Positions 9,040 to 17,601 are shown, numbered from the stretch's first letter. The stretch is DNA of 40,639 nucleotides from Hyphomicrobiales bacterium (GCA_900470805.1 UCCA01000040.1:4888-45526), one strand, 5' to 3'. Program-made: numbers and translations. The notes: generated from the sequence alone by a model not told the origin.

Positions 9040-11583
9040 TCAGAGTTCGCGCAAAACGGGTGCCGCCTTCTGGCCGAGAATGCGCCATGTGCCGATCAGG
9101 CCGATGCCCACGGTCAGGACCAGCGCGGTGACCAGCGTCATGCCGGCGACATCGGGCAGGAAGTGCGAGGGGATCTTCATGATGCGGGCGACGATGAACC
9201 AAGCGGCAACACCACCGGCGAGCAGCGCGAAGATCGCGGTGGCGAGGCCGAGGATCAGGTATTCGTAGCAGAAGGCACGCATCAGCATCCGCCTTGTGGC
9301 GCCCAGCGTCTTCAGCACCACGGCATCGTGGGTGCGGGACCGGTTTCCGGCGGCGAGGGCTCCGGCCAGCACCAGCACCGAGGCGATCAGCGCGACGGAG
9401 GCTGCGGCGCGGATCGCGGTCGCCAGCTGCGCCACCAGCGAGTTGACGATGTCGATGGCGTCCTTGACGCGGACGCTCGTGATCGTCGGATAGGTGTTGG
9501 TCACCGATCGCAGGATCGCCGCTTCCTGTGCCGCTGTCGCCGAGGGGGCGGTCAGCGTCGCCAGCCAGGCGTGCGGCGCGCCCTTGAAGGTGTTGGGCGA
9601 GAAGACCATCACGAAGTTGATCGACAGGCTCTCCCACTGCACCTTGCGCAGGTTGGCGATCTTCGCCGTCATGTTGCGGCCGAGCACGTTGACGGTAACG
9701 GTGTCGCCGACCTTCAGTCCCAGTTCGCCGGCCTCTTCCGCCGAGAAGGAGACCAGCGGTTCGCCGCTGTAATCCTTCGGCCACCACGTGCCCTCGGTCA
9801 GGGCGGCATTCTCCGGCATGGCCTCGGAATAGGTGATGCCGCGGTCGCCGCGCAGCACCCACTGGCCCGATGGCGGCACGTTGCGCTTGGTGACGTCCTC
9901 GCCGTTGAAGGCGAGGATGCGGCCGCGCAGCATCGGGACCTCAACCAGCTTGCCCGAAGGCGCATCTGTCTTCACCAGATTGCGGAAGCCGTCGAGTTCG
10001 GCGCCCTGGATATCGACGAAGAAGAAGTTCGGCGCGCCGTCGGCCATGCGGCCGGTCAGCTGCTGGCGCATGTTGCCGTCGATCAGGGTCAGCGTGACGA
10101 GCAACGCCAGGCCGAGGCCGAGCGAGAGGACCACGGACGGTGTCAGCGCTCCGGGGCGATGGATGTTGCCGATCGCGAGTCTCAGAGCCGGCGAGTTGAC
10201 GCGTGGGCTGCGCCGCGCCAGCCAGGCGATGCCGGCGGCGACCAGCCTCAGGATGACGAAGGCGAAGGCGATGGCGCCGATGAAGACCACGGCGATGAAG
10301 CGGTCATGGGCGGTGACGATGGCAAGGGCTGCCAGCGCCACGAGGAACACCGCCGCCAGCAGGATATAGGGCCAGGAGGGCAGCCGGCGGGCCTCGAAGC
10401 CCTGCTCGCGAAACAGCGCCGTCGGCGGCACTTCGCGGGCATGGCCGAGCGGCATGATGGCAAAGGCCAGCGTCGTCAGCACGCCAAACAGCACGGCGAG
10501 TGACAGCGCCACCGGATAGAGCGTCGGCGCGGTGGACACCGGCAGGAATTGCGCCAGGAACTGTGCGGCAAGAATGGGTGCCGCGGCGCCGATGACGAGG
10601 CCGATGGCGATGCCGGCGAGCGCGATGATCGATATCTGGAAGAGATAGATCAGCACCACGGTCGAGGCAGGCGCGCCGAGGCACTTGAAGGTGGCGATGG
10701 TGGTGCGCTTGGCATCGAGGAAGGCGCGCACGGCGTTGGCGACGCCGACGCCGCCGACGATCAGCGCCGTCAGGCCGACCAGCGTCAGGAATTGCGAGAA
10801 GCGCTCGATGTTTTCGGTGAGCGACGGTGCGGCGCGGTCGCTGGAGCGGATCGACCAGCCGGCGGCGGGGAAATCCTTGGCGGCGCGGTCGCGGATCCCA
10901 GACAGGTCGGCGAGGTTGTTGAGGCGGATCTTGTAGGCGTGTTCGACAAGGCTGCCGGTCTGGATCAGGCCCGAGGCCTGCAGCGCCTGGCGGCTGACGA
11001 GCAGGCGCGGCGCGAAGCCGAAGCCTTCGGAGACCGCATCGGGCTCGGTGATGACGGTGCCCGTGATGTTGACGATGATGTTGCCGAGCAGCAGTTCGTC
11101 GCCAAGCTTCAGCCCAAGACGGTCAAGCAAAAGCGGCGCGACGACGGCGCCATAGGTGCCGTCCTGGCCGGAGACGAGGCTCTGCAGCGGATAGTTCGGC
11201 GCCGCCTCGAATTGTCCGTAGAGCGGATAGGCATCGTCGACCGCCTTGACCTCGACCAGCGCCTGGTCGGATCCATCCGGCTTGCGGGCCATGGAGCGCA
11301 GGCCGGTCGAGATCGAGACCTTGCCGTAGGACTTGAGGAAATCCAGCTCGGCGGGGCTGGCCTCGCGGTTGTTGAGCTCGAAGCGCACGTCGCCGGCCAG
11401 GATTTCCTGGCCACGGGTGGCGATGGTGTCGGTGATCGACTGCGAGACCGAGTTGACGGCGGCGATGGCGCCGGTGCCGAGCGCGATGCAGGCGAGGAAG
11501 ATGTAGAAGCCCTTGAGGCCGCCGCGCAGCTCACGCAGGGCAAGGCGGAAGGCAAGCGCGATGCGCGGGGTGATCAGCGTCAT
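9040..11583 (-). CDS. ABC transporter permease, YbbP/FtsX type
   Basis: This 847-residue permease has two FtsX-type halves. After an N-terminal helix (residues about 25-47) comes a large periplasmic domain, then helices near 265-380, helices near 405-455, a second periplasmic domain, and three C-terminal helices. This is the layout of YbbP, the partner of YbbA. Such MacB-superfamily systems do not import solutes; they drive export or envelope processes, and YbbAP has been linked to release of hydrophobic or toxic compounds. The start overlaps the stop of the upstream ATPase gene by four bases, so the two are translationally coupled. A divergent TesA-like esterase completes the arrangement seen in E. 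coli tesA-ybbA-ybbP. Confidence 0.92.
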   Translation of the reverse strand: MTLITPRIALAFRLALRELRGGLKGFYIFLACIALGTGAIAAVNSVSQSITDTIATRGQEILAGDVRFELNNREASPAELDFLKSYGKVSISTGLRSMARKPDGSDQALVEVKAVDDAYPLYGQFEAAPNYPLQSLVSGQDGTYGAVVAPLLLDRLGLKLGDELLLGNIIVNITGTVITEPDAVSEGFGFAPRLLVSRQALQASGLIQTGSLVEHAYKIRLNNLADLSGIRDRAAKDFPAAGWSIRSSDRAAPSLTENIERFSQFLTLVGLTALIVGGVGVANAVRAFLDAKRTTIATFKCLGAPASTVVLIYLFQISIIALAGIAIGLVIGAAAPILAAQFLAQFLPVSTAPTLYPVALSLAVLFGVLTTLAFAIMPLGHAREVPPTALFREQGFEARRLPSWPYILLAAVFLVALAALAIVTAHDRFIAVVFIGAIAFAFVILRLVAAGIAWLARRSPRVNSPALRLAIGNIHRPGALTPSVVLSLGLGLALLVTLTLIDGNMRQQLTGRMADGAPNFFFVDIQGAELDGFRNLVKTDAPSGKLVEVPMLRGRILAFNGEDVTKRNVPPSGQWVLRGDRGITYSEAMPENAALTEGTWWPKDYSGEPLVSFSAEEAGELGLKVGDTVTVNVLGRNMTAKIANLRKVQWESLSINFVMVFSPNTFKGAPHAWLATLTAPSATAAQEAAILRSVTNTYPTITSVRVKDAIDIVNSLVAQLATAIRAAASVALIASVLVLAGALAAGNRSRTHDAVVLKTLGATRRMLMRAFCYEYLILGLATAIFALLAGGVAAWFIVARIMKIPSHFLPDVAGMTLVTALVLTVGIGLIGTWRILGQKAAPVLREL

Positions 11584-12293
11584 GCAATGGCCGCTTCGGC
11601 TTCAGGGGCGATCGGGGCGCTGTCGCTCTCGATCTGGCCGGAGCGGACACGGATCTGGCGCGAGCAGCGCTTGGCAAGGGCGTTGTCGTGGGTGACCAGC
11701 AGCAGCGTCATGCCGCGCTCGGTCTGCTTGGAAAACAGGAGGTCGGCGATCTGCCGGCCGGTGTCGGTGTCGAGGTTGCCGGTCGGTTCGTCGGCGATCA
11801 AAAGGGCCGGGGATGGCGCCAGCGCGCGGGCAATCGCGACGCGCTGCTGCTCGCCGCCGGAGAGCTGGCCGGGATAGTGGTTGAGCCGCTCGCCGAGGCC
11901 GACGGATTTCAGCTCGCGGCGGGCGATCTCGAAGGGGTTCGCCACATTGGCGAGCTCGAGCGGCACGGCGACGTTTTCGAGCGCCGTCATGTTGGCGATC
12001 AGGTGGAAGGACTGGAAGACGATGCCGATGTTGCGACCGCGAAAATCGGCGACCTGGTCCTCGGTCATGGCGTGCAGCGGCGCATCGGCGATGTTGATCT
12101 CGCCGCTGTCGAGCTTCTCCAGCCCGGCCAGCACCATCAGCAGGGTCGACTTGCCGGAACCGGAGGGACCGACGATGCCGACCGATTCGCCGGCGGCGAT
12201 CTCAAGGTCTATGCCCTTCAGCACATGCACCGAAGCGGCCGCGCTGCCGAGCGTCAGATCAGCCCGTTTCAGATCGATGATGGTTTTTGCCAA
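11580..12293 (-). CDS. ABC transporter ATPase, YbbA/LolD type
   Basis: The 237-residue nucleotide-binding subunit pairs with the FtsX-type permease downstream. It has Walker A GPSGSGKST at 42-50, the Q-loop in FQSFHL, signature LSGGEQQRVAIARAL, and Walker B LLIADEPTGNLD followed by an H-loop in LLLVTHD. FQSFHLI and DEPTGNLD are marks of the MacB/LolD/YbbA branch. The gene starts 63 bases from the divergent esterase gene, so the two units probably share a promoter region. Confidence 0.94.
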   Translation of the reverse strand: MAKTIIDLKRADLTLGSAAASVHVLKGIDLEIAAGESVGIVGPSGSGKSTLLMVLAGLEKLDSGEINIADAPLHAMTEDQVADFRGRNIGIVFQSFHLIANMTALENVAVPLELANVANPFEIARRELKSVGLGERLNHYPGQLSGGEQQRVAIARALAPSPALLIADEPTGNLDTDTGRQIADLLFSKQTERGMTLLLVTHDNALAKRCSRQIRVRSGQIESDSAPIAPEAEAAIA

Positions 12294-12356
12294 CGGTAAT
12301 TGCCCTACCTATATGAATATGAACGCCGATCGTGCTGCCAATCTAGGGACAATGGA

Positions 12357-13001
12357 ATGAGATTTAAAGTTGCGGGCCTTCACATCGCTGTCATCGTCGC
12401 CGCCATGATGGTTTCGGCGGCGGCTCAGGCGAGAACGATCATGCTGGTCGGCTTCGGTGACAGCCTGATGGCGGGCTACCAGCTACCACCCGGCGACGGC
12501 TTTCCCGAGAAGCTGCAGGCGGCGCTGAAGGCCAAGGGGCTCGACGTCTCGGTGGCCAACGCCGGCGTCTCCGGCGACACCACGACGGGCGGGCTGGCGC
12601 GCATCGACTGGTCGGTGCCGGATGGGACCGACGGCGTCATTCTAGAGCTCGGCGCCAATGATGCACTGCGCGGTATCGCGCCGGAAGAGAGCGAAAAGAA
12701 CCTCGACCAAATGATTACCCGGCTCAAGGAACGGGGGATCGCGGTGTTCCTGGCGGGGATGATGGCGCCGCCGAACATGGGCGCCGATTACGCGGCGCGG
12801 TTCAACCCGATCTACGAAAAACTCGCCAAAAAACACGGGCTTACGCTTTATCCGTTCTTTCTTGACGGCGTCGTACTCGACGCTTCGCTGAAGATCGAGG
12901 ACGGCATGCACCCGAATACCAAGGGCGTAGAGGTGATGGTCCAGAAGATGGAGCCGGCTATCACGCAATTCGTGGGAACGTTTCCGACTGTGAAGAATTA
13001 G
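12357..13001 (+). CDS. tesA: SGNH-hydrolase arylesterase/lysophospholipase, TesA-like
   Basis: The 214-residue secreted hydrolase cleaves esters or thioesters (arylesterase, thioesterase I and lysophospholipase activities in the family). A signal peptide spans residues 1-25 (hydrophobic core AVIVAAMMVSAAAQA). The SGNH blocks are complete: FGDSLMAG with Ser36, an Ala-Gly motif with Gly70, GAND with Asn101, and DGMHP with Asp182 and His185. The start at 12357 gives this signal peptide; an overlapping ATG five bases earlier hits a stop at once. Its divergence from the YbbA/YbbP genes mirrors E. coli. A role in turning over substrates released by that transporter is inference. Confidence 0.92.
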   Translation: MRFKVAGLHIAVIVAAMMVSAAAQARTIMLVGFGDSLMAGYQLPPGDGFPEKLQAALKAKGLDVSVANAGVSGDTTTGGLARIDWSVPDGTDGVILELGANDALRGIAPEESEKNLDQMITRLKERGIAVFLAGMMAPPNMGADYAARFNPIYEKLAKKHGLTLYPFFLDGVVLDASLKIEDGMHPNTKGVEVMVQKMEPAITQFVGTFPTVKN

Positions 13002-13069
13002 GGGCTTGCACACATAAGCAATGCGTGATTCCGTGTGAGCACCTGCAAAAGATTCGGGGAGTGCTCGTT

Positions 13070-13663
13070 ATGCCGAGACTGTTTACCGCCCTCGAAATAC
13101 CGCGCAATGCGGCGATGAGCCTGTCATTGCTGCGCGGTGGTCTCCCGGGCGCCCGGTGGATCGATGTGGAGAATTACCACATCACCCTGCGCTTCATCGG
13201 CGATGTCGACAACCGTACGGCGGACGAGGTGGTGGATCGGCTGGACCGGATCGACCGGCCGGAATTCCAGATCAAACTCGACGGTATCGGCGCCTTCGGC
13301 TCGAAGAAACCGCATTCGGTCTGGGCCGGCGTGACGCAGACGCCGGAGATGTTCGCACTGCAGGCGGAAATCGAGCGCATCTGCCAGCGGATCGGGCTCT
13401 CGCCGGATCCGCGCAAGTTCACCCCGCATGTGACGCTGGCACGGCTGAAATCCTCGCGCGTCGAGGACGTCGTGCAGTATCTAGCCGGGCGCGGCAACTT
13501 CCAGACCTCGCTGTTCACGGTGCCGCGCTTCGTGCTGCTGTCGTCGCGCGATTCGGTCGGCGGCGGGCCTTACCTTACCGAAGAGGTGTTCCCGCTGCGC
13601 GAGGCGCTGTCGGCGCCAAGCGTCGACAACAGCTTCCTGCAGCCGGTCAAGAGCCTGGCGTAG
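13070..13663 (+). CDS. thpR: RNA 2',3'-cyclic phosphodiesterase (2H family)
   Basis: This enzyme of the 2H phosphoesterase superfamily opens 2',3'-cyclic phosphates on RNA ends to 2'-phosphates and is also known as LigT-like 2'-5' RNA ligase. The two catalytic HxTL motifs are H37-I-T-L and H120-V-T-L, in a protein of 197 residues. The ATG at 13070 has CGGGGAG at a suitable distance; a longer reading from 13025 adds a non-conserved tail. Its last 94 bases overlap the 3' end of the convergent phosphatase gene. Confidence 0.93.
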   Translation: MPRLFTALEIPRNAAMSLSLLRGGLPGARWIDVENYHITLRFIGDVDNRTADEVVDRLDRIDRPEFQIKLDGIGAFGSKKPHSVWAGVTQTPEMFALQAEIERICQRIGLSPDPRKFTPHVTLARLKSSRVEDVVQYLAGRGNFQTSLFTVPRFVLLSSRDSVGGGPYLTEEVFPLREALSAPSVDNSFLQPVKSLA

Positions 13664-14070
13664 ACGGCCTCGAAACCGTCATTGCCGCCGAAATAGGGGT
13701 CAGGGATCTCCTCGCCCCTTTCGAGCGCCAGATCGCCGAACAGGTGGATGTTGTCCGCCTGCGGCCACAGTGCGCGCAGCGCCGCGACGTTCTTGCTGTC
13801 CATGGCAATGATCAGGTCGAATTTCGCGACATCGCCGGAGCGGATGCGTCGCGCGCGCTGGCCCGAGATGTCGATGCCGTGGCGCTGCGCCGTCTCGATC
13901 GATCGACCGTCCGGCTGGTCGCCCTGGTGCCAGCTGCCGGTGCCGGCTGAATCGATGGTGAAGCTGTCGCTCAGCCCCTCCTCCTCGACCAGATGCGCGA
14001 AGATGCCTTCGGCCAGAGGCGAGCGGCAGATATTGCCCATGCAAACAAACAGGATACTGGTGCGTTTCAT
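13570..14070 (-). CDS. Low-molecular-weight protein-tyrosine phosphatase
   Basis: The 166-residue phosphatase has the P-loop C10-MGNIC-R16-S at the N-terminus, carrying the nucleophile Cys10 and Arg16. The general acid is Asp124 in DPYFGG. It hydrolyses phosphotyrosine; bacterial relatives act on tyrosine kinases of polysaccharide export or on arsenate, but no such genes are nearby. The C-terminus (from about residue 155) is a little longer than usual and is exactly the part lying antisense to the end of thpR, so an old stop may have been lost. It is divergent from the carbinolamine dehydratase gene with only 33 bases between starts. Confidence 0.92.
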   Translation of the reverse strand: MKRTSILFVCMGNICRSPLAEGIFAHLVEEEGLSDSFTIDSAGTGSWHQGDQPDGRSIETAQRHGIDISGQRARRIRSGDVAKFDLIIAMDSKNVAALRALWPQADNIHLFGDLALERGEEIPDPYFGGNDGFEAVYARLLTGCRKLLSTLGADSASRSGNTSSVR

Positions 14071-14103
14071 ATGAGACCCATTGTCGAATGAAGGGAGATT
14101 GAC

Positions 14104-14421
14104 ATGAAACGCGAAAAACTGGAACGCCAGGCGATCGACGCGGAACTGGAGAAGCTTGAAGGCTGGTCGCTCGGCGACGGCGCCAAGGCGATAAAAAAGA
14201 GCTACAAGTTCGCAAACTTCGTCGAGGCCTTCGGCTTCATGACGGAAGCGGCGCTGGCGGCCGAGAAGCTCGACCATCACCCGGAATGGTTCAACGTCTA
14301 TTCGAAGGTCGACGTGACGCTGAACACGCATGATGCCGGCGGGCTGACCGGGCTCGATTTCAAGCTGGCGGCGCTGATGGACAAGGCGGCGGCGCGGCGG
14401 ATCGGTGGCGGAAGCGATTGA
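14104..14421 (+). CDS. phhB: 4a-hydroxytetrahydrobiopterin dehydratase
   Basis: This 105-residue enzyme (pterin-4a-carbinolamine dehydratase) dehydrates the pterin product of aromatic amino acid hydroxylases and so recycles the cofactor. The family signature is visible: KLDHHPEWFNVYSKVDVTL followed by NTHDAGGLTGLD, with the catalytic His-His pair. The length is normal. GGAGATT precedes the ATG at 14104. No phenylalanine hydroxylase gene is in this window, so the enzyme may instead act on other pterins. Confidence 0.93.
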   Translation: MKREKLERQAIDAELEKLEGWSLGDGAKAIKKSYKFANFVEAFGFMTEAALAAEKLDHHPEWFNVYSKVDVTLNTHDAGGLTGLDFKLAALMDKAAARRIGGGSD

Positions 14422-14472
14422 ATCGCGGGCCACGATCCCCCATATTTCGTCGTGACAAAAAGGGCGAACGCA

Positions 14473-14889
14473 ATGGCAAGTGGAATGGACGACGTCAAAT
14501 ACGGTGAAATCCTGCTGCCGGGCGATGAAGAAACGCAGGAGCGGCGCGAGAAGACTGTGCGGCAGAAATTCTGGCCGACCTTCCGCAAGGCTGCGCGCAA
14601 GATCCCCTTCTCGCGCGACGTGGTCGCGGCCTATTACTGCGCGCTCGACCGGCAGACGCCGCTGAAGGTGCGTGGCACGCTGCTCGCGGCACTCGCCTAC
14701 TTCGTGCTGCCCGTCGATATCATCCCGGACGTCTTCGTCGGCATCGGCTTTTCCGACGACATCGCCGTCCTTTCCGCCGCCTTCGCCATGGTCAACCGCC
14801 ACATCCGACCCGACCACTACGCGTCCGCCGACAAGGCGCTTGAGGATGCGCCCGAAAGCGTGAAGCCCGAGGACATGAAGACCGTCTAA
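14473..14889 (+). CDS. DUF1232 (YkvA-type) membrane protein
   Basis: The 138-residue protein carries the DUF1232 core VRGTLLAALAYFVLPVDIIP, followed by DVFVGIGFSDDIAVL and a hydrophobic stretch. This is the hallmark of the small YkvA-like family, whose function is not established. The N-terminal part is charged and cytoplasmic-looking. The ATG at 14473 has AAAAAGGG upstream; a GTG at 14452 is an alternative. It lies 51 bases after the pterin dehydratase gene on the same strand and may be cotranscribed with it. Confidence 0.87.
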   Translation: MASGMDDVKYGEILLPGDEETQERREKTVRQKFWPTFRKAARKIPFSRDVVAAYYCALDRQTPLKVRGTLLAALAYFVLPVDIIPDVFVGIGFSDDIAVLSAAFAMVNRHIRPDHYASADKALEDAPESVKPEDMKTV

Positions 14890-14912
14890 AGCGTGGCGCG
14901 TCCGGCAAGGCA

Positions 14913-16856
14913 TCAGCCCTGCCGGGCGCCTTTCAGCGTTGCGAGGTAGTCGCTGCGGGAGAACGGGTTCGGGCCCGATCTTGTCCGCGTCGGGGGCGAT
15001 CCGCTGATCGGTCGATAGCCGAAAAATTCATTCTCGATGGTTCCGAGCCCACTGGTCAGAGACGGCAGGGCGCGTTGCACCGTGTGCACGTTGATCGCTG
15101 CAATGGTGCCACTCAAGACAGCCACGTCCTCCGCGACGACGGGCGGCTCCAGCGATGCGCCGAGCCGCATCAGCAGGCTTTGTACGCGCGGGAGCGCCTC
15201 CATCGGCATGTCGATGGTGATGCGGTCCATCGGCTCGCAGACTTCGGTGCCGGCCGCCAGCAGCGCTGCCCCCAGAACAAGCGGCGTCAGGTTGCGATGA
15301 TCGGACGGCGTGCTTGTCGTCCACTTTCGCAGGCGCGTCACCTCGGTCAGCGATACGGCGGCGTTGATCACCTGCCAGCCATGGATGCCCTGCCGAAGCG
15401 CCTCCTCCAGCGCGTCGTCGATCGCCTTGAAGGCGAATGGCGGCTCCGATCCGGGGTCGACCTCCGAGCGGAAGACATGCCGGCCTTCGCTATCAGCCGG
15501 TTCGACCCGCAGGCCGACAGTCGCCAGGAATGGGTCGGGTGCGTGTTCGATCGATGTGCCGGTGCCGGTGATGCGCTCTACATAGATCGGCGAGGTCTCG
15601 AGAAAGTGGACGTCGAGGCCGTAGTCGGCCTTCAGGGTCTGCTCGATCACTTCCTTCTGCACCTCGCCATAGAGCGACACCGACATGCCCGCCTCGGCGC
15701 TCGTCTGCCGCAGATTGATCAGCGGATCCTGCTCGGCCAGTTGCGACAGGGCTTTCCAGAGCAATGACGCGGCGGCAGCATTGACCGGCACGACTGCCGA
15801 TTCGAGCATCGGTGGGGCAAACTGCCGCCGGGGTGCCGACGGGCGGTCTCCGATCCAATCGCCGACCCGGATGCTCAAGAGACCTTTGACTCTTGCGATG
15901 TCGCCGGCCACCGCGATATCGCGATGCTCCGCACGCCCTTCACGGAAGACTTCGATGCCGGTCACGCGATTGTCCTTTTGCGCGACGAGGACATGGTCGC
16001 GCACCTGAATCGAGCCGGAAATCATCCTGACAACGGCAAGCTTCTCGCCGGCGCCGTTGCGTTCGATCTTGAAGACGGTCGCCGAGGTCGGGGCGGTCGC
16101 ATCAGGCTGCGGTGCCGGCAGCAGGGTGGTGATGCCTGAGACCAGTTCGTCGATGCCGGCGCCTGATATGGCGGAGCCGAAGAAGACCGGGTGGACCAAG
16201 CCCTGCGCGGTCTGCCGGGCCAGGCGCTCCCGCAGCATTTCCGGGGGCAAGTCGCGGTCGCTCGCGAACGCGTCCAGCAACTCGTCATCATGCTCCGCCA
16301 GCTGTTGCAGGACGTCCGAGCGAAAACGGCTGTCCTGCCAGTCGCCTGCCCGGTAGGCGGCCAGCGGCGTTCCCGGTTCCACTGCTTGGCCCATCGGCAC
16401 GATGGCCGGCGTCAGGCGCGCGCGCAGGTTGGCAAGGGCTGCGCCGTCGTCGGCGCCGCGGCGATCGATCTTATTGACGAAGATGATGATCGGTACCTTC
16501 AGCCGGGCCAGCGCCCGCATCAGGACGCGCGTCTGTGCCTGAACGCCTTCCACGGCGGAAACCACCAGAACCGCGCCATCGAGCACGCCGAGCACGCGCT
16601 CGACCTCGGCGATGAAATCCGGATGCCCCGGCGTGTCCAGCAGGTTTATGCGCGTCCCGGCGGCGCTGAAGGAGGCGACGGCCGAGCGTATGGTTATGCC
16701 GCGTTCACGCTCCAGCGCGAGCGTATCGGTCTGGGTGTCGCCGGTATCGACGCCGCCAAGGGTTCTGATGACCCCGGCGTGAAACAGCAGACGTTCGGTT
16801 AGGCTAGTCTTTCCGGCGTCGACATGCGCCAGGATTCCAAGGGTGAGTGTTCGCAT
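14913..16856 (-). CDS. Tet(M)-like ribosomal-protection GTPase
   Basis: A 647-residue translational GTPase of the EF-G-like tetracycline ribosomal protection family (TetM/TetO/OtrA). The GTP-binding domain has G1 AHVDAGKTS (residues 10-18), switch region RGITI, G3 DTPGH and G4 NKID. EF-G-like domains II-V follow and the length matches Tet(M) at about 640. In Tet(M) the tip of domain IV has SPVSTP, which pushes the drug off the ribosome; here the aligned positions read WTTSTP, so the Pro-Val is missing. The protein may be a chromosomal relative with weak or no tetracycline protection, or a different ribosome-rescue factor. A possible leader peptide lies just upstream, and the start has no clear ribosome-binding site. 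Confidence 0.85.
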   Translation of the reverse strand: MRTLTLGILAHVDAGKTSLTERLLFHAGVIRTLGGVDTGDTQTDTLALERERGITIRSAVASFSAAGTRINLLDTPGHPDFIAEVERVLGVLDGAVLVVSAVEGVQAQTRVLMRALARLKVPIIIFVNKIDRRGADDGAALANLRARLTPAIVPMGQAVEPGTPLAAYRAGDWQDSRFRSDVLQQLAEHDDELLDAFASDRDLPPEMLRERLARQTAQGLVHPVFFGSAISGAGIDELVSGITTLLPAPQPDATAPTSATVFKIERNGAGEKLAVVRMISGSIQVRDHVLVAQKDNRVTGIEVFREGRAEHRDIAVAGDIARVKGLLSIRVGDWIGDRPSAPRRQFAPPMLESAVVPVNAAAASLLWKALSQLAEQDPLINLRQTSAEAGMSVSLYGEVQKEVIEQTLKADYGLDVHFLETSPIYVERITGTGTSIEHAPDPFLATVGLRVEPADSEGRHVFRSEVDPGSEPPFAFKAIDDALEEALRQGIHGWQVINAAVSLTEVTRLRKWTTSTPSDHRNLTPLVLGAALLAAGTEVCEPMDRITIDMPMEALPRVQSLLMRLGASLEPPVVAEDVAVLSGTIAAINVHTVQRALPSLTSGLGTIENEFFGYRPISGSPPTRTRSGPNPFSRSDYLATLKGARQG

Positions 16857-16868
16857 CGCACATCATGT

Positions 16869-16946
16869 TCATGGCTTCGGGAGTGGCTCCATTGGCTTCG
16901 AACATGTGACGGCGCATGTGATGACCTCCATCTGTGGATGCGTCAT
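16869..16946 (-). CDS. Possible 25-aa leader peptide upstream of the Tet-like GTPase
   Basis: A short frame begins MTHPQMEVITCAV and ends KPMEPLPKP, stopping 12 bases before the GTPase start. Its ATG overlaps the stop of an even shorter frame (MPG) in an ATGA junction, and a purine-rich GGGGGAGAG lies further upstream. The GTPase start lacks its own ribosome-binding site, so coupling through this frame is plausible. tet(M) genes are known to have short leader peptides controlling expression. The proline-rich end could slow ribosomes. All regulatory meaning is inference, and short frames arise by chance. Confidence 0.3.
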   Translation of the reverse strand: MTHPQMEVITCAVTCSKPMEPLPKP

Positions 16947-17013
16947 CCTGGCATGACTCTCCCCCTCGTTGCAAGAGGCGGGACACGATATCGTGATCGG
17001 GACAGGGCGCGGT

Positions 17014-17601
17014 TCAGGCGTTTTCGGCTTCCAGCACCTTCTTCAGTTTGCCGAAGGCGAGGCGGATGCGGGATTTGACGGTGCCGAGGGGGAGGCCGGT
17101 CGATTCGGCGATTTCGGAATGCGACAGGCCGAGGAAGAAGGCGGCGCGGAGCATTTCGCGCTGTTCTTCCGGCAGGTGGCTGACGGCTTCGCGCACCTGT
17201 GCATCGCGGTCGTCGTTGGCGACGATCTCGTCGGCGCCGATCTCGGCGACCGGTTGAAGGGCGGGGTCGTCCTCGTCGAGAATGCGGGCGCGGGCGCGGC
17301 GCTGCAGGTCGATGCGGCGGTTGCGGGCGATGCGGAACAGCCATGTTGACAGCGACGAGCGCGCCGAATCATAGAGGCCCGCCTTGTGCCAGAGCACGAT
17401 CATGACCTCCTGGACGAGCTCTTCGGCCTCTCCCGGTGTCATCTTTTGTCGCATCAGCCAGGATTTCAGGCGCGGGCCGAAGTAGTCGAACAGGACTGAG
17501 AACGCCTGCTGGTCGCGGCGTTCCGCGACAGCCCTTGCAAGGGCAGCGAAGCGCTGTTTGTCCTCGGCGTCCATTCCGTTCAAAAGCCCCCTGGCTCGCA
17601 T
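17014..17601 (-). CDS. ECF-family RNA polymerase sigma factor
   Basis: A 195-residue extracytoplasmic-function sigma factor. Region 2 spans FDYFGPRLKSWLMRQKM to WLFRIARNRRIDLQRR, recognising the -10 element. Region 4 spans LPEEQREMLRAAFFLGLSHS to GTVKSRIRLAFGKLKKVLE, with the helix-turn-helix that reads the -35. I chose the ATG at 17601 because AAGGA lies four bases upstream; a TTG at 17640 and an ATG at 17574 are alternatives. ECF genes usually sit beside an anti-sigma gene, but none is here: the neighbours are the Tet-like GTPase and the divergent ialB-like gene. How its activity is held in check is unknown. Confidence 0.93.
   Translation of the reverse strand: MRARGLLNGMDAEDKQRFAALARAVAERRDQQAFSVLFDYFGPRLKSWLMRQKMTPGEAEELVQEVMIVLWHKAGLYDSARSSLSTWLFRIARNRRIDLQRRARARILDEDDPALQPVAEIGADEIVANDDRDAQVREAVSHLPEEQREMLRAAFFLGLSHSEIAESTGLPLGTVKSRIRLAFGKLKKVLEAENA

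Noticed and set aside
9163..10503. 446-aa open frame on the plus strand opposite the YbbP-type permease
   Set aside because: It is Gly/Asp/Arg-rich shadow sequence with no domain and opposes a clear membrane protein.
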